From Aurantiacibacter marinus (GTDB lineage Bacteria > Pseudomonadota > Alphaproteobacteria > Sphingomonadales > Sphingomonadaceae): 64,000 nt of DNA. Positions within the stretch are counted from its first letter, which is position 1. Each line of letters opens with the position of its first letter. Below the pieces are notes generated by a model. That model made no database searches. It had not been told where the DNA came from and saw only the letters and a list, made by a program, of their open reading frames with translations. The stretch covers positions 124,001-188,000 of the forward strand of contig NZ_LDCP01000002.1 of assembly GCF_001021555.1 (NCBI RefSeq). The letters are read 5' to 3'. Below, in pieces: positions 8,349-15,976 of this stretch. The translations under genes and the position numbers were made by a program.

Positions 8349-8529
8349 CGAAGATCTCCTCGATTGGCATTTCAAATAGTCGAGCGATGCGGAAGGCGAG
8401 GGGGAGGGACGGATCGTGCTTGCCCGTCTCGATCGCGTTCACTGCCTGGCGCGAGACATCGAGATGCCCCGCCAGCTCCGCCTGGCTCCAGTTGCGCATG
8501 GCGCGCAGGACTTTCAGCTTGTTGATCAA
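8332..8529 (-). CDS. XRE-family HTH regulator, 65 aa (TTG start)
   Basis: A minimal Cro/CI-type DNA-binding protein. The helix-turn-helix is WSQAELAGHLDVSRQAVNAIE (residues 13-33), followed by the DPSLPLAFRIARLF and IEEIF segments typical of very short XRE repressors that sit beside small membrane-protein genes. The frame is open further upstream without homology. The best start is the TTG at 8529-8527, which overlaps the previous gene's stop as TTGA and gives the usual family length. It is embedded in the membrane-protein array, so autoregulation of that operon is the simplest hypothesis; no operator was identified. Confidence 0.85.
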   Translation of the reverse strand: MINKLKVLRAMRNWSQAELAGHLDVSRQAVNAIETGKHDPSLPLAFRIARLFEMPIEEIFDDSEV

Positions 8530-8951
8530 AGGATAGTCCCGCGCATGCGATTGATCGCGTAGGCTGTCGCCCAGCTTGCCATCAGGACGCCGACCATCAC
8601 GTCCTCGCTCGGCTTCACCATCCAGCTTCCCAACAGGGGCGCAAAGTCCAGCAGGATTGAGGCAACAAGGGTGACCAGCACCGCGACAAAAGCCGCGTTG
8701 ACCATCGCCTGAAACACACATTCGTCATTTCTGCGGCGATCGATTTTTGATGTGAGTGTAATTGCCCAACTGAGAACAATCACGCCGACCAGAAGCACTC
8801 CGCCCATAAGCGGGGGATTGGACGAGGGCGAGATTGGCTGAACGGTGTCGAACCCTTCACCAAACAGCATCACGAAAGATGCCGCTCCCAACAGGATGAA
8901 CAGAAAATCTAGCATAACAAAAGGCCCGAAAGACCACGTTTTTCTGTTCAT
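8526..8951 (-). CDS. Four-helix small membrane protein (array member 3)
   Basis: A 141-residue protein with four predicted helices (about 11-30, 48-67, 82-100 and 118-134). Between helices 2 and 3 it carries DRRRNDE, the same charged position as in the neighbouring paralogues. The ATG at 8951 is chosen because GGAGGA sits seven bases upstream; an ATG five codons earlier lacks this. The frame is open a further 70 codons without homology. It precedes and overlaps the XRE regulator by four bases. Function not recognised. Confidence 0.8.
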   Translation of the reverse strand: MNRKTWSFGPFVMLDFLFILLGAASFVMLFGEGFDTVQPISPSSNPPLMGGVLLVGVIVLSWAITLTSKIDRRRNDECVFQAMVNAAFVAVLVTLVASILLDFAPLLGSWMVKPSEDVMVGVLMASWATAYAINRMRGTIL

Positions 8952-8997
8952 CGTACTATCCTCCATAATTCCAGATTCAGGCTCGTTCCTTCGGAAA

Positions 8998-9450
8998 TCA
9001 TATCCGCCCCCTGTGGTGATTGAACAAAAAGCCAGCGTGGAAGGCGGTGCTGCACATACCGGCCAGAAAAAAAGCGCCGCTAAAGGGGGAGGGGATTGCA
9101 AGGTTGCGCTTTCCTTCGGAGAATTCGCCGCCGACCGCCATGACGCCAACCCCGCGTCCGGTGTCATAAACCGTCAGCAAACCTTGCAATACCAGCCACA
9201 GACCCAGCGCTGCCAAGGCCCAGACCGCTCCGGTTTTGACGAGGCTCACGAAGTAATCGTCGAACTGGTTGTAAACCGCGAAGGTCACGAACCACACGCC
9301 CACCACGATCGCCGATACATTGGGTATCACCTCCCACATCGGAATGAACTGGGCGATGACTATGGCGACGCTCGCAATGACAGTAAGCCATAGCTGCCAA
9401 TAGGCATTTTCGCGCTGTTTCTGGTCCATGGAATTGGGTGTGTAGGGCAT
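8998..9450 (-). CDS. Four-helix small membrane protein (array member 4)
   Basis: A 150-residue protein with four predicted helices and an FDDYF motif between helices 2 and 3 leading to KTGAVWALAALG. It resembles the next gene upstream (9452-9895): both begin MPY-x-P, have a D-x-Y-[FY] motif before helix 3, and end with HAG[FY]xF in helix 4. It has a 25-residue soluble insert before helix 4. AAGGGAG lies six bases before the ATG at 9450, one base after the preceding stop. The 46 bases downstream, before array member 3, hold nothing recognisable. Confidence 0.82.
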   Translation of the reverse strand: MPYTPNSMDQKQRENAYWQLWLTVIASVAIVIAQFIPMWEVIPNVSAIVVGVWFVTFAVYNQFDDYFVSLVKTGAVWALAALGLWLVLQGLLTVYDTGRGVGVMAVGGEFSEGKRNLAIPSPFSGAFFLAGMCSTAFHAGFLFNHHRGRI

Positions 9451-9451
9451 G

Positions 9452-9895
9452 TCAGTCTCCCTTGCTTGTGATGAGATCGCGCAGATAGGCGAAGGCATAA
9501 CCGGCGTGGAATACCAGGCCGAGGATGAGCGCGAGCAGATACGCATCGCCGGTCAAGGTTTCGAAACCTGGTATCAGCCGCCGAAAGAGCGAGGTGTTGT
9601 TGTCAGCCCAAAGGAGAAGGAGGAAAACGCCAAGCGCGAATGCGGTGCACCGCGTACCGAAAGCGACGAGGTCTTGATAATAGCCATCCGTGCGGCCCCT
9701 TATCGCAGCCACCAATAGCGATCCGGCCACGCTTCCAATGATTACTCCGCTGAGCAGAAAGTCGTCAGCGTCAATCCAGTGCAGGACAAGCGCAGCGATA
9801 TTGCCAAGGCCAGATACCAAGGTCAGCCAGTAAAGCCTCTCGCGCTGAGCGATAACGGCCTGTTCGGGATCGTGCGTGTAGGGTTCGTAAGGCAT
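9452..9895 (-). CDS. Four-helix small membrane protein (array member 5)
   Basis: A 147-residue protein with four predicted helices (about 23-40, 47-64, 78-97 and 117-137). The RGRTDGYYQDL segment lies between helices 2 and 3. Its MPYEP start and HAGYAF helix 4 mark it as the closest relative of array member 4. Its ATG shares the final A of the preceding stop (TGATG), and GGGGGAA is upstream. The function is unknown; it is probably an inner-membrane protein acting with its neighbours. Confidence 0.83.
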   Translation of the reverse strand: MPYEPYTHDPEQAVIAQRERLYWLTLVSGLGNIAALVLHWIDADDFLLSGVIIGSVAGSLLVAAIRGRTDGYYQDLVAFGTRCTAFALGVFLLLLWADNNTSLFRRLIPGFETLTGDAYLLALILGLVFHAGYAFAYLRDLITSKGD

Positions 9896-10350
9896 CAGAA
9901 ATTCCCCCTGAAGCGCTTGAAGTGAAAGCCGATAAAGTATGCGGTGAGGGCGATTTCGGTCGTCCAGCCCGACACGGTGCGCTCTTCATGCGGCCTGACG
10001 TCCGATGGATGTCTCAGCAAACCTTCGATTGTACTCTCGATCAGCAGGCCGAAAAGGGACCAGGCGATGATCGCGAAGAAAGCCAAGGTAACGCCGCTGT
10101 GCCACATGCCGAGTGTGAAATCGTCCGTTCCACGGCGGAAGAACATGTATGCAAACGCGCCCATGACGGTGAACACGACAATCATGATGATCGGCAGGAG
10201 CCAACCGGGAACATCAAGCTCCCCATCCGGCCCGTAGAAAAGGGCGGCGATGACGAAAACACCAATCAGTGCCAAAGTGCCCGCGTCTGCCGCACGCAAA
10301 TAGCGATCAGCAAGTTTCTGGCGATTTGAAACGCTTGCGGGACCAGACAT
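9895..10350 (-). CDS. Four-helix small membrane protein (array member 6)
   Basis: A 151-residue protein with four helices and a clear copy of the array motif, RRGTDDFTLGMWHSG, between helices 2 and 3. Helix 3 is followed by a soluble loop and a last helix ending FHFKRFRGNF. It is most similar to array member 7 (RRSDEYTLALW; FNIKRL). The start is ATG 10350, which shares its A with the previous stop and has GGGAG seven bases upstream; the GTG one codon earlier is the alternative. Confidence 0.83.
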   Translation of the reverse strand: MSGPASVSNRQKLADRYLRAADAGTLALIGVFVIAALFYGPDGELDVPGWLLPIIMIVVFTVMGAFAYMFFRRGTDDFTLGMWHSGVTLAFFAIIAWSLFGLLIESTIEGLLRHPSDVRPHEERTVSGWTTEIALTAYFIGFHFKRFRGNF

Positions 10351-10760
10351 CACAAAGCTCCCGTCAGGCGCTTGATGTTGAACACGACATAAAAGGCGAT
10401 GATCGAAAAGCCGCTACCCGCTGCGTAGGAGAAATTTCTTTCTGCCTCCCGGCCTTCGTGGGCGGCATTGAAACCTTCCATCACACCTGCGGCGAATGGA
10501 CCGATTATCAGCCAGCCTATAATCGCGGCAAATGCAGCGTTGGTACCAGCGCTCCACAACGCCAACGTGTATTCGTCACTGCGACGCGTGAAAAACATGA
10601 CCGCCAGCGAAATGATCATCGCTGCCGCACAGATCGGAACGATCGCTTTTGGAAGCGCCAGAAGCTCGGCGGCGATGATCGTGAAAACGCTCAGCAGTCC
10701 GACAAGCCCCATTGCCAGATTGAGCGGGGCGCGGTTCTTGCGGGATTTTACGGTAGCCAT
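10350..10760 (-). CDS. Four-helix small membrane protein (array member 7, first of operon)
   Basis: The first gene of the overlapping array, 136 residues. It has a basic N-terminus, four helices and the motif RRSDEYTLALWSAG before helix 3. It is a close paralogue of member 6. A GAGGAAAG lies about 13 bases upstream of the ATG, further than usual. The operon promoter is probably in the 79 bases between this gene and the 49-residue ORF upstream, or further upstream; no convincing hexamers were seen. Function not recognised. Confidence 0.83.
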   Translation of the reverse strand: MATVKSRKNRAPLNLAMGLVGLLSVFTIIAAELLALPKAIVPICAAAMIISLAVMFFTRRSDEYTLALWSAGTNAAFAAIIGWLIIGPFAAGVMEGFNAAHEGREAERNFSYAAGSGFSIIAFYVVFNIKRLTGAL

Positions 10761-10839
10761 AATTTCTGTCTGCTTTCCTCAGGTGCCCCTCGCCGCAATC
10801 AATTAGGTGGACGATGCGGCGAGGGACTGGCTTATAGCC

Positions 10840-10989
10840 TTATGAATTGCGAATTTCTGCAGGCGCATCATCAGTGAAGTTAATCACCGCCTTTGCGCCG
10901 ATACTTCCCACACCATATCCGGCGAAATAAACCAGCGCGACTATACCAATGAAGGCGATCACGCGGCGCGGAGTAATCTGGGTGGTCAT
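10840..10989 (-). CDS. 49-aa single-pass membrane peptide
   Basis: A short gene preceded by AAGGAG nine bases upstream of its ATG, a strong ribosome site. The 49-residue product has a basic start (MTTQITPRR), one predicted membrane helix at about residues 10-30, and a short hydrophilic tail containing two aspartates and a glutamate. It lies 79 bases upstream of the membrane-protein array on the same strand, so it may be the array's first gene or an independent small protein. The ribosome site and the typical amphipathic layout argue that it is translated. No family was recognised. Confidence 0.7.
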   Translation of the reverse strand: MTTQITPRRVIAFIGIVALVYFAGYGVGSIGAKAVINFTDDAPAEIRNS

Positions 10990-11104
10990 GGACTTGGCTC
11001 CTTAAAAGCAGTGGTCGATATTCACGCAGGTGAGGGCGGCGGCTGACGGATCCATTGGGGGGAATGAAGCCATTGGGGGTGCGCCGCCCCCATTGCGGTT
11101 GGCA

Positions 11105-11434
11105 TTACGCTTCGAATGAAAGCTCGATGGAAGCGAAGCGGGTTTCGTTGGCCTGTGCAATCGCCAGTTCAACCCGCGGGCTGATCGCATCGGCCAGCGT
11201 GGCGCGGCACGCAGTTTCAACCTGGCGGGAAGCCAGATCACGTCCGCCGGTCCGGCAGGCGCGGCGGATCGCGGTTTCAACGCGGTTGTCGAGACGCGTC
11301 TGGTCGGTGGCATTGGCCAGATCGAGGTCGTCGGTCTGGACGGTAATAGTGACGTTCTCGGCGGTGGTCGTCGCGGTGGCAGGTACTGCCAGAAGAGTGA
11401 CGGCGGAAGCGATGGCGATGAGGGTCTTACGCAT
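11105..11434 (-). CDS. UrcA family protein
   Basis: A 109-residue exported protein: signal peptide (residues 1-22), then the UrcA pattern in which a [VT]xTxDLDLxxxxxxxxLxxR segment is followed by two conserved cysteines, here in RRACR and ETACRATL. The cysteines probably form a disulfide in the periplasm. UrcA proteins are common in sphingomonads and Caulobacterales but have no known function. The promoter at 11483-11540 is flanked by an inverted repeat. The 115 bases downstream contain two copies of CCATTGGGG but no clear terminator. Confidence 0.88.
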   Translation of the reverse strand: MRKTLIAIASAVTLLAVPATATTTAENVTITVQTDDLDLANATDQTRLDNRVETAIRRACRTGGRDLASRQVETACRATLADAISPRVELAIAQANETRFASIELSFEA

Positions 11435-11482
11435 GATGAAGGTCCTGTTTTCGAGTTGCGGTGTCTTGCCAACCTTCCGTTA

Positions 11483-11540
11483 TGTCAGGTTGCCCTTACT
11501 TTATGTCGCACCTTCTTTCCCATGTCAACAAGACCTGACA
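11483..11540 (-). promoter_or_regulatory. urcA promoter framed by an inverted repeat
   Basis: On the minus strand TTGACA (11528-11523), a 17-base spacer and CATAAA (11505-11500) form a sigma-70-like promoter about 65 bases before the UrcA gene. It is enclosed by a perfect 8-bp inverted repeat, TGTCAGGT at 11540-11533 and ACCTGACA at 11490-11483, one arm upstream of -35 and the other just past the predicted start. The placement suggests two operator half-sites, but the regulator is unknown. Confidence 0.5.
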
Positions 11541-11669
11541 AAAAGTCACTATCCCACGACTAACCGAAAAGATAGCGATGATATTTCAGTGATTTAATAA
11601 TCCGAACAGATCATCGACCGGAAGCGCGTCCGTCACGCCAAATTTCCGGATTTTCATGAAAACTGACCC

Positions 11670-11694
11670 GAATCGCGGCTGTCCGCAGCGATTC
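11670..11694 (-). terminator. Possible terminator after third TraB/GumN gene
   Basis: GAATCGC and GCGATTC form a seven-bp stem with an 11-base loop just downstream of the TraB/GumN gene on the minus strand, followed after a short gap by GTTTT. The run of T is short, so this is a weak candidate. Confidence 0.35.
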
Positions 11695-11708
11695 GTGCAG
11701 CATGCCGA

Positions 11709-12695
11709 TCACTCGATTCGATCTGCTTCCAGTCCGCGCGCCATCAGCATGTTCAGCAGCGAGCTTTCACCTTCGAAGTGTCCGGCACCAACAGCAAGCA
11801 GCACGGTCCCCGGCTGTTCCAGCCGTTCTTCGAGCCATATGGCCCAAGCAGCATTCCGCCGATCCAGCAGATTGTAATCGAAGGCGCGGCCAATCGCGCC
11901 GCTGCCAAGGCCAAGTTCAAAATCATCCGCCACGATGCCGCGTGCCCAATTGTGCTCGGCCTCCCAATAGGCATCACCGTATCGCTCGGCGTAATCCTCG
12001 TCGAAGAATTCGCTGAGTGATTTCCCATCCCACGCGGTCAGGCTGGTATCCAGTTCCCGGAGGATTTCCGAATTGTCGAGCCGGAGGAGGCTGTACATCA
12101 CTTCACCCGAATCCTCGATTGTCCGGATCGGGCGACCACTGCGCATAAACTCCCGCTCCAGCACGGTTTCCACGCCGTACAACGTCGATGAAGTATCAAA
12201 CTCGCCCCCGCTCATACCGACGGTCAGCAGGCCGAGCAGGACGGGCATTGTATCTATCGAAGCGAAATCGAGTCCGGACATACCGACCAGTTCACGCCAG
12301 CGTGTATTTCCTGCGTTCGAAAGGCGGTTGGAAGTCGGCAGACGGTTCGCGATGCGGGCCACCAGTTTGGAGTCCAGATCAATCGCATCCGGCACTTCGG
12401 CATAGGTGCTGCTTTCGACCACCAGCACATCAGCCGTGTCGATAATCTCGTTCAGGCGTTCGCTCCGCCAGCGGAAGCCACGTGGCAACGCATGGATTGT
12501 GCCGAGCAGGTAAATCGTCGTGTCTTCATCAGACAGTTCCCAAATCGCCGGCGAGGGATCGTAATCCTGCGTGAATTCGAACTGGCGCTGCTGCTGTTGA
12601 ACCTGCTGCCCTTGCGCGGCTGCGGGCAGGGCGGGCAACAGGGCGGAGAACAGCGCGAGCAACAGCGCAGTAAGGGGGCCTGCGGTGCGGATCAT
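11709..12695 (-). CDS. TraB/GumN family protein, third paralogue
   Basis: The third TraB/GumN protein in seven kilobases. From the chosen ATG it has a long signal peptide (MIRTAG then a Leu/Ala-rich stretch ending AAAQ), a Gln-rich segment, the signature DEDTTIYLLGTIHALP, a helical middle, and the closing VLLAVGAGH motif. Two further in-frame ATGs, at 12722 and 12743, would extend it by 9 or 16 residues; none has a clear ribosome site, so the start is uncertain. It is closer to the copy at 6625 (both have DEDTTIYL before the motif) than to the lipoprotein copy. It is divergent from glyQ. Confidence 0.88.
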   Translation of the reverse strand: MIRTAGPLTALLLALFSALLPALPAAAQGQQVQQQQRQFEFTQDYDPSPAIWELSDEDTTIYLLGTIHALPRGFRWRSERLNEIIDTADVLVVESSTYAEVPDAIDLDSKLVARIANRLPTSNRLSNAGNTRWRELVGMSGLDFASIDTMPVLLGLLTVGMSGGEFDTSSTLYGVETVLEREFMRSGRPIRTIEDSGEVMYSLLRLDNSEILRELDTSLTAWDGKSLSEFFDEDYAERYGDAYWEAEHNWARGIVADDFELGLGSGAIGRAFDYNLLDRRNAAWAIWLEERLEQPGTVLLAVGAGHFEGESSLLNMLMARGLEADRIE

Positions 12696-12815
12696 TGTCC
12701 GGCGTAGATCGTGCCATTGCATAGGGCGCAGTTGAGCCGCCATTCCATCTATCTGTCAAGCAACCGGCGTAGCTGGCATTGACGGTTTGAAAGCCATAAG
12801 GCACTGCGCCGCACC

Positions 12816-13715
12816 ATGGAACGTAAGCCCCAATCCTCTTTTCAGGACATGATCCTTGCCTTGCATGATTTCTGGAGCGCGCAGGGCTGTTTGATCCTGC
12901 AACCTTATGACATGCGCATGGGCGCCGGCACCTTTCACACCGCGACCACGCTGCGCGCGCTTGGTCCTGAGCCGTGGAACGCCGCCTTCGTGCAGCCATG
13001 CCGCCGCCCGACCGATGGCCGATATGGCGAAAATCCGAACCGCCTCCAGCATTATTACCAGTATCAGGTGATCCTGAAGCCGAGCCCGTCCGACATCCAG
13101 GAGCTTTATCTCAAAAGCCTCGGCGTGATCGGAATTGATCCGCTGAAACACGATATCCGATTTGTGGAAGACGACTGGGAATCGCCAACGCTGGGTGCGT
13201 GGGGTCTTGGCTGGGAGGTCTGGTGTGACGGCATGGAAGTCACGCAATTCACCTATTTCCAGCAGATGGGCGGCTTCGACTGCAAGCCCGTTGCCGGAGA
13301 ACTGACCTACGGGCTGGAACGCCTCGCCATGTATATCCAGGGCGTGGACAGCGTGTACGATCTCGATTTCAACGGACGCGGCGTATCGTATGGAGAGGTG
13401 TTCCTCGAAAACGAAAAGCAGATGTCGAAGTGGAATTTCGAGGTCGCTGAAACAGGCGCCCTGTTCGATCTGTTCGCCAAGGCGGAGGCCGAATGCCAGA
13501 ACGCCATCGCCAACGACGTGCCCATCGCCGCTTACGAGCAGGCGGTGGAAGCCAGCCACGTGTTCAACCTGCTGCAAGCGCGCGGCGTGATCAGCGTGCA
13601 GGAACGCGCCAGCTATATGGGCCGAGTGCGCGATCTGGCGCGCGGTTCCTGTGAGAAGTACGCCGAGGTCATGGCGCCGCAATGGCAGGCCAAATATCCG
13701 GAGTGGTCGCTATGA
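12816..13715 (+). CDS. glyQ: Glycyl-tRNA synthetase alpha subunit
   Basis: The catalytic subunit of the bacterial alpha2beta2 glycyl-tRNA synthetase, 299 residues, the usual length. Recognisable conserved blocks are [34 protein letters not shown], the class II motif region [19 protein letters not shown], and [15 protein letters not shown]. Its stop overlaps the glyS start as ATGA, so the two subunits are translationally coupled. It is divergent from a TraB/GumN gene; the promoter must lie in the short intervening stretch. Confidence 0.97.
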   Translation: MERKPQSSFQDMILALHDFWSAQGCLILQPYDMRMGAGTFHTATTLRALGPEPWNAAFVQPCRRPTDGRYGENPNRLQHYYQYQVILKPSPSDIQELYLKSLGVIGIDPLKHDIRFVEDDWESPTLGAWGLGWEVWCDGMEVTQFTYFQQMGGFDCKPVAGELTYGLERLAMYIQGVDSVYDLDFNGRGVSYGEVFLENEKQMSKWNFEVAETGALFDLFAKAEAECQNAIANDVPIAAYEQAVEASHVFNLLQARGVISVQERASYMGRVRDLARGSCEKYAEVMAPQWQAKYPEWSL

Positions 13716-15838
13716 GTGACTTCCTCCTTGAAATCCGCTCCGAAGAAATCCCCGCACGGATGCAGGCCGGTGCGCGGACAGAGCTGGAAAAGCTGTTCCG
13801 CCGCGAAATGGATGCGGCCGGTGTTGCGGTGGGCGAGCTTACCATCTGGTCCACCCCGCGCCGACTTGCGCTTATTGCGCGCGATCTGCCGGAAGCTACC
13901 GAAGCGGTGAGCGAAGAAGCCAAGGGTCCGCCCGTTGGCGCTCCCGATCAGGCGGTGGACGGGTTCTGCCGCAAGCTGGGCGTCGAGCGCGGCGATCTGG
14001 AAGTGCGCGACATTAAGGGCCGTGAGACGTATTTCGCCGTCAAGAATGTGCCGGGCCGCGCGATGACGGGGCTGCTGGCCGAAGCCATCCCCGCGATTAT
14101 CCGCGATTTCAGCTGGCCCAAATCGATGCGCTGGGGCGAAGCCTCCATCAGCACCGAAAGCCTCAAATGGGTGCGTCCGCTCTCCGGCATTGTCGCGCTG
14201 CTGGGCGATACGATTGTGGAATGCGAGGTCCACGGCGTGACAAGCGGCGCGGTGACGCTGGGCCACCGTTTCCACCACTCCGGCGATATCACGATTGGCG
14301 GCGCGGACGATTACGCGGTGAAGCTGCGCGCAGGCCATGTGATCGTGGACCACGAAGAACGCGCCGCGATGATCCGCACCGGCGCGGCAAAGGCAGCGTC
14401 TGACGCTGGCCTGACACTGGTCGAGGATGAGGGGCTGGTGATCGAAAACGCAGGCCTGACTGAATGGCCCGTGCCGCTGCTCGGCCGGTTCGAAGACGAC
14501 TACCTCGACGTGCCGCCCGAAGTCATCCAGCTGACCGCGCGGGTGAACCAGAAGTATTTCGTGTGCGAAGACGGGCAGGGCAAACTTGCGAACGCCTTTA
14601 TCTGCAACTCCAACATCGATCCGGTTGATCCCGCAGTGGTGGTGGACGGCAACCGCAAGGTACTGGCCGCCCGGCTGAGCGATGCGCGCTTCTTCTGGGA
14701 GCTTGATCGCAAGACTTCGCTTTCAGACCACGCGAAGAAGCTGGAGCGGATTACTTTCCACGAGAAGCTGGGCACCGTGGCCGACAAGGTCGAGCGTGTT
14801 GCAAAGCTGGCCGAATGGCTGGCGACCGAAGGCATCGTGCCCGAGTGCGATCCGGCATTGGCCCGTCAGGCTGCGGAATTGTGCAAGGCCGATCTGGTCA
14901 CCGAAATGGTCGGTGAATTTCCCGAACTACAGGGCCTGATGGGCGGCTACTACGCCCGCGCCGAGGGCTTGCCCGATGCAGTGGCCGACGCGATCCGCGA
15001 TCACTACAAGCCAGTAGGGCAGGGCGATGATGTGCCGACTGCTCCGGTGACGGTGGCGGTGTCGCTGGCGGATAAGTTGGACAATTTATTCAGTTTTTTC
15101 AAAATTGACCTTCTACCAACCGGTTCCAAAGATCCATTCGCGCTTCGTCGCGCGGGTCTTAGTTACCTCCGATTGTCTCAAGAAAACCAACTTGAGTTGC
15201 TGTTAAGTTCTGCCGCTCGTGCGTGGGGTGATGCCTTTGAGGGATCACTCGGGTTGCGAGTTGCGGATTTTCTCTTCGATCGTCTTGGAGTTCAACTCAA
15301 AGACGAGGGAGTCCGCCATGACTTAATTCAGGCTTCGCGAGCGTGGGTGGCAGGCAGCGATACTGACGGAAGGCTTGACCGAGTTGAGGCACGGGCGCGC
15401 GCTCTTGCAGATTTCTTGCGAGGCGACGACGGCACCAATCTCCTCTCCGGATACAAGCGTGCAGCGAATATCCTCAAGAAGGAGGACTGGTCCGCAGAGC
15501 CCGAGCATACCGGCGACGAAGACCCGATGGAAAATGTCGACGATCCCGAAATGCGCGAGGTCTATGCGCAGCTTTCCTACACACGCGAAGCGGCCGAAAA
15601 GGCGCTGATCGATGCGCTGGACGAAGCCGAGCCGCAGGCTGCCGCTGCCATCACCGGGGAAGATTTCGCTGCCGCCATGGCCGCGCTCTCCAGTCTTCGC
15701 GGGCCGATCGATGCGTTCTTTGAGGAGGTCACGGTCAATGATGAAAACCCCTCCAAACGGTCGGCACGTCTGGCGCTGCTTGCGCGTTTCCGTGCTGCAG
15801 TGCACAATGTGGCGGACTTCTCCAGGATCGAAGGATAG
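13712..15838 (+). CDS. glyS: Glycyl-tRNA synthetase beta subunit (mosaic gene)
   Basis: The tRNA-binding partner of GlyQ, 708 residues. It begins [17 protein letters not shown], the standard family start, and overlaps glyQ by four bases. Conserved blocks include [18 protein letters not shown] and [13 protein letters not shown]. From about 15071 to 15470 the base composition changes sharply: the codons TTA, CTA, CTT, CGA, GGA and TCA are frequent, while the flanks use CTG, GCG and GGC almost exclusively. The reading frame is intact and the protein signature continues, so the tract looks like an in-frame replacement from another lineage. The protein is probably functional. Confidence 0.95.
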   Translation: MSDFLLEIRSEEIPARMQAGARTELEKLFRREMDAAGVAVGELTIWSTPRRLALIARDLPEATEAVSEEAKGPPVGAPDQAVDGFCRKLGVERGDLEVRDIKGRETYFAVKNVPGRAMTGLLAEAIPAIIRDFSWPKSMRWGEASISTESLKWVRPLSGIVALLGDTIVECEVHGVTSGAVTLGHRFHHSGDITIGGADDYAVKLRAGHVIVDHEERAAMIRTGAAKAASDAGLTLVEDEGLVIENAGLTEWPVPLLGRFEDDYLDVPPEVIQLTARVNQKYFVCEDGQGKLANAFICNSNIDPVDPAVVVDGNRKVLAARLSDARFFWELDRKTSLSDHAKKLERITFHEKLGTVADKVERVAKLAEWLATEGIVPECDPALARQAAELCKADLVTEMVGEFPELQGLMGGYYARAEGLPDAVADAIRDHYKPVGQGDDVPTAPVTVAVSLADKLDNLFSFFKIDLLPTGSKDPFALRRAGLSYLRLSQENQLELLLSSAARAWGDAFEGSLGLRVADFLFDRLGVQLKDEGVRHDLIQASRAWVAGSDTDGRLDRVEARARALADFLRGDDGTNLLSGYKRAANILKKEDWSAEPEHTGDEDPMENVDDPEMREVYAQLSYTREAAEKALIDALDEAEPQAAAAITGEDFAAAMAALSSLRGPIDAFFEEVTVNDENPSKRSARLALLARFRAAVHNVADFSRIEG

Positions 15839-15860
15839 GGGCAGGTTTCTCCGCGCAAAG

Positions 15861-15956
15861 TGTCACCCGGCCTTTTGGCGCAGTTTGACCATGTAATTCA
15901 GCGGGTTGAAAGCGACAGTTGAAAGTTACAGGGTGTCACCTTTGTCACCCTACAAT
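15861..15956 (+). promoter_or_regulatory. TGTCACC repeats ahead of ppdK
   Basis: The heptamer TGTCACC occurs three times (15861, 15934 and 15943) in the 138 bases between glyS and ppdK. The last two flank a small dyad GGGTG-N10-CACCC, followed by TACAAT, a possible -10 hexamer 20 bases before the start codon. The arrangement suggests a regulated promoter. No regulator is known and no good -35 is visible. Confidence 0.3.
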
Positions 15957-15976
15957 TCAGGAAAGCGGCTTTACGG

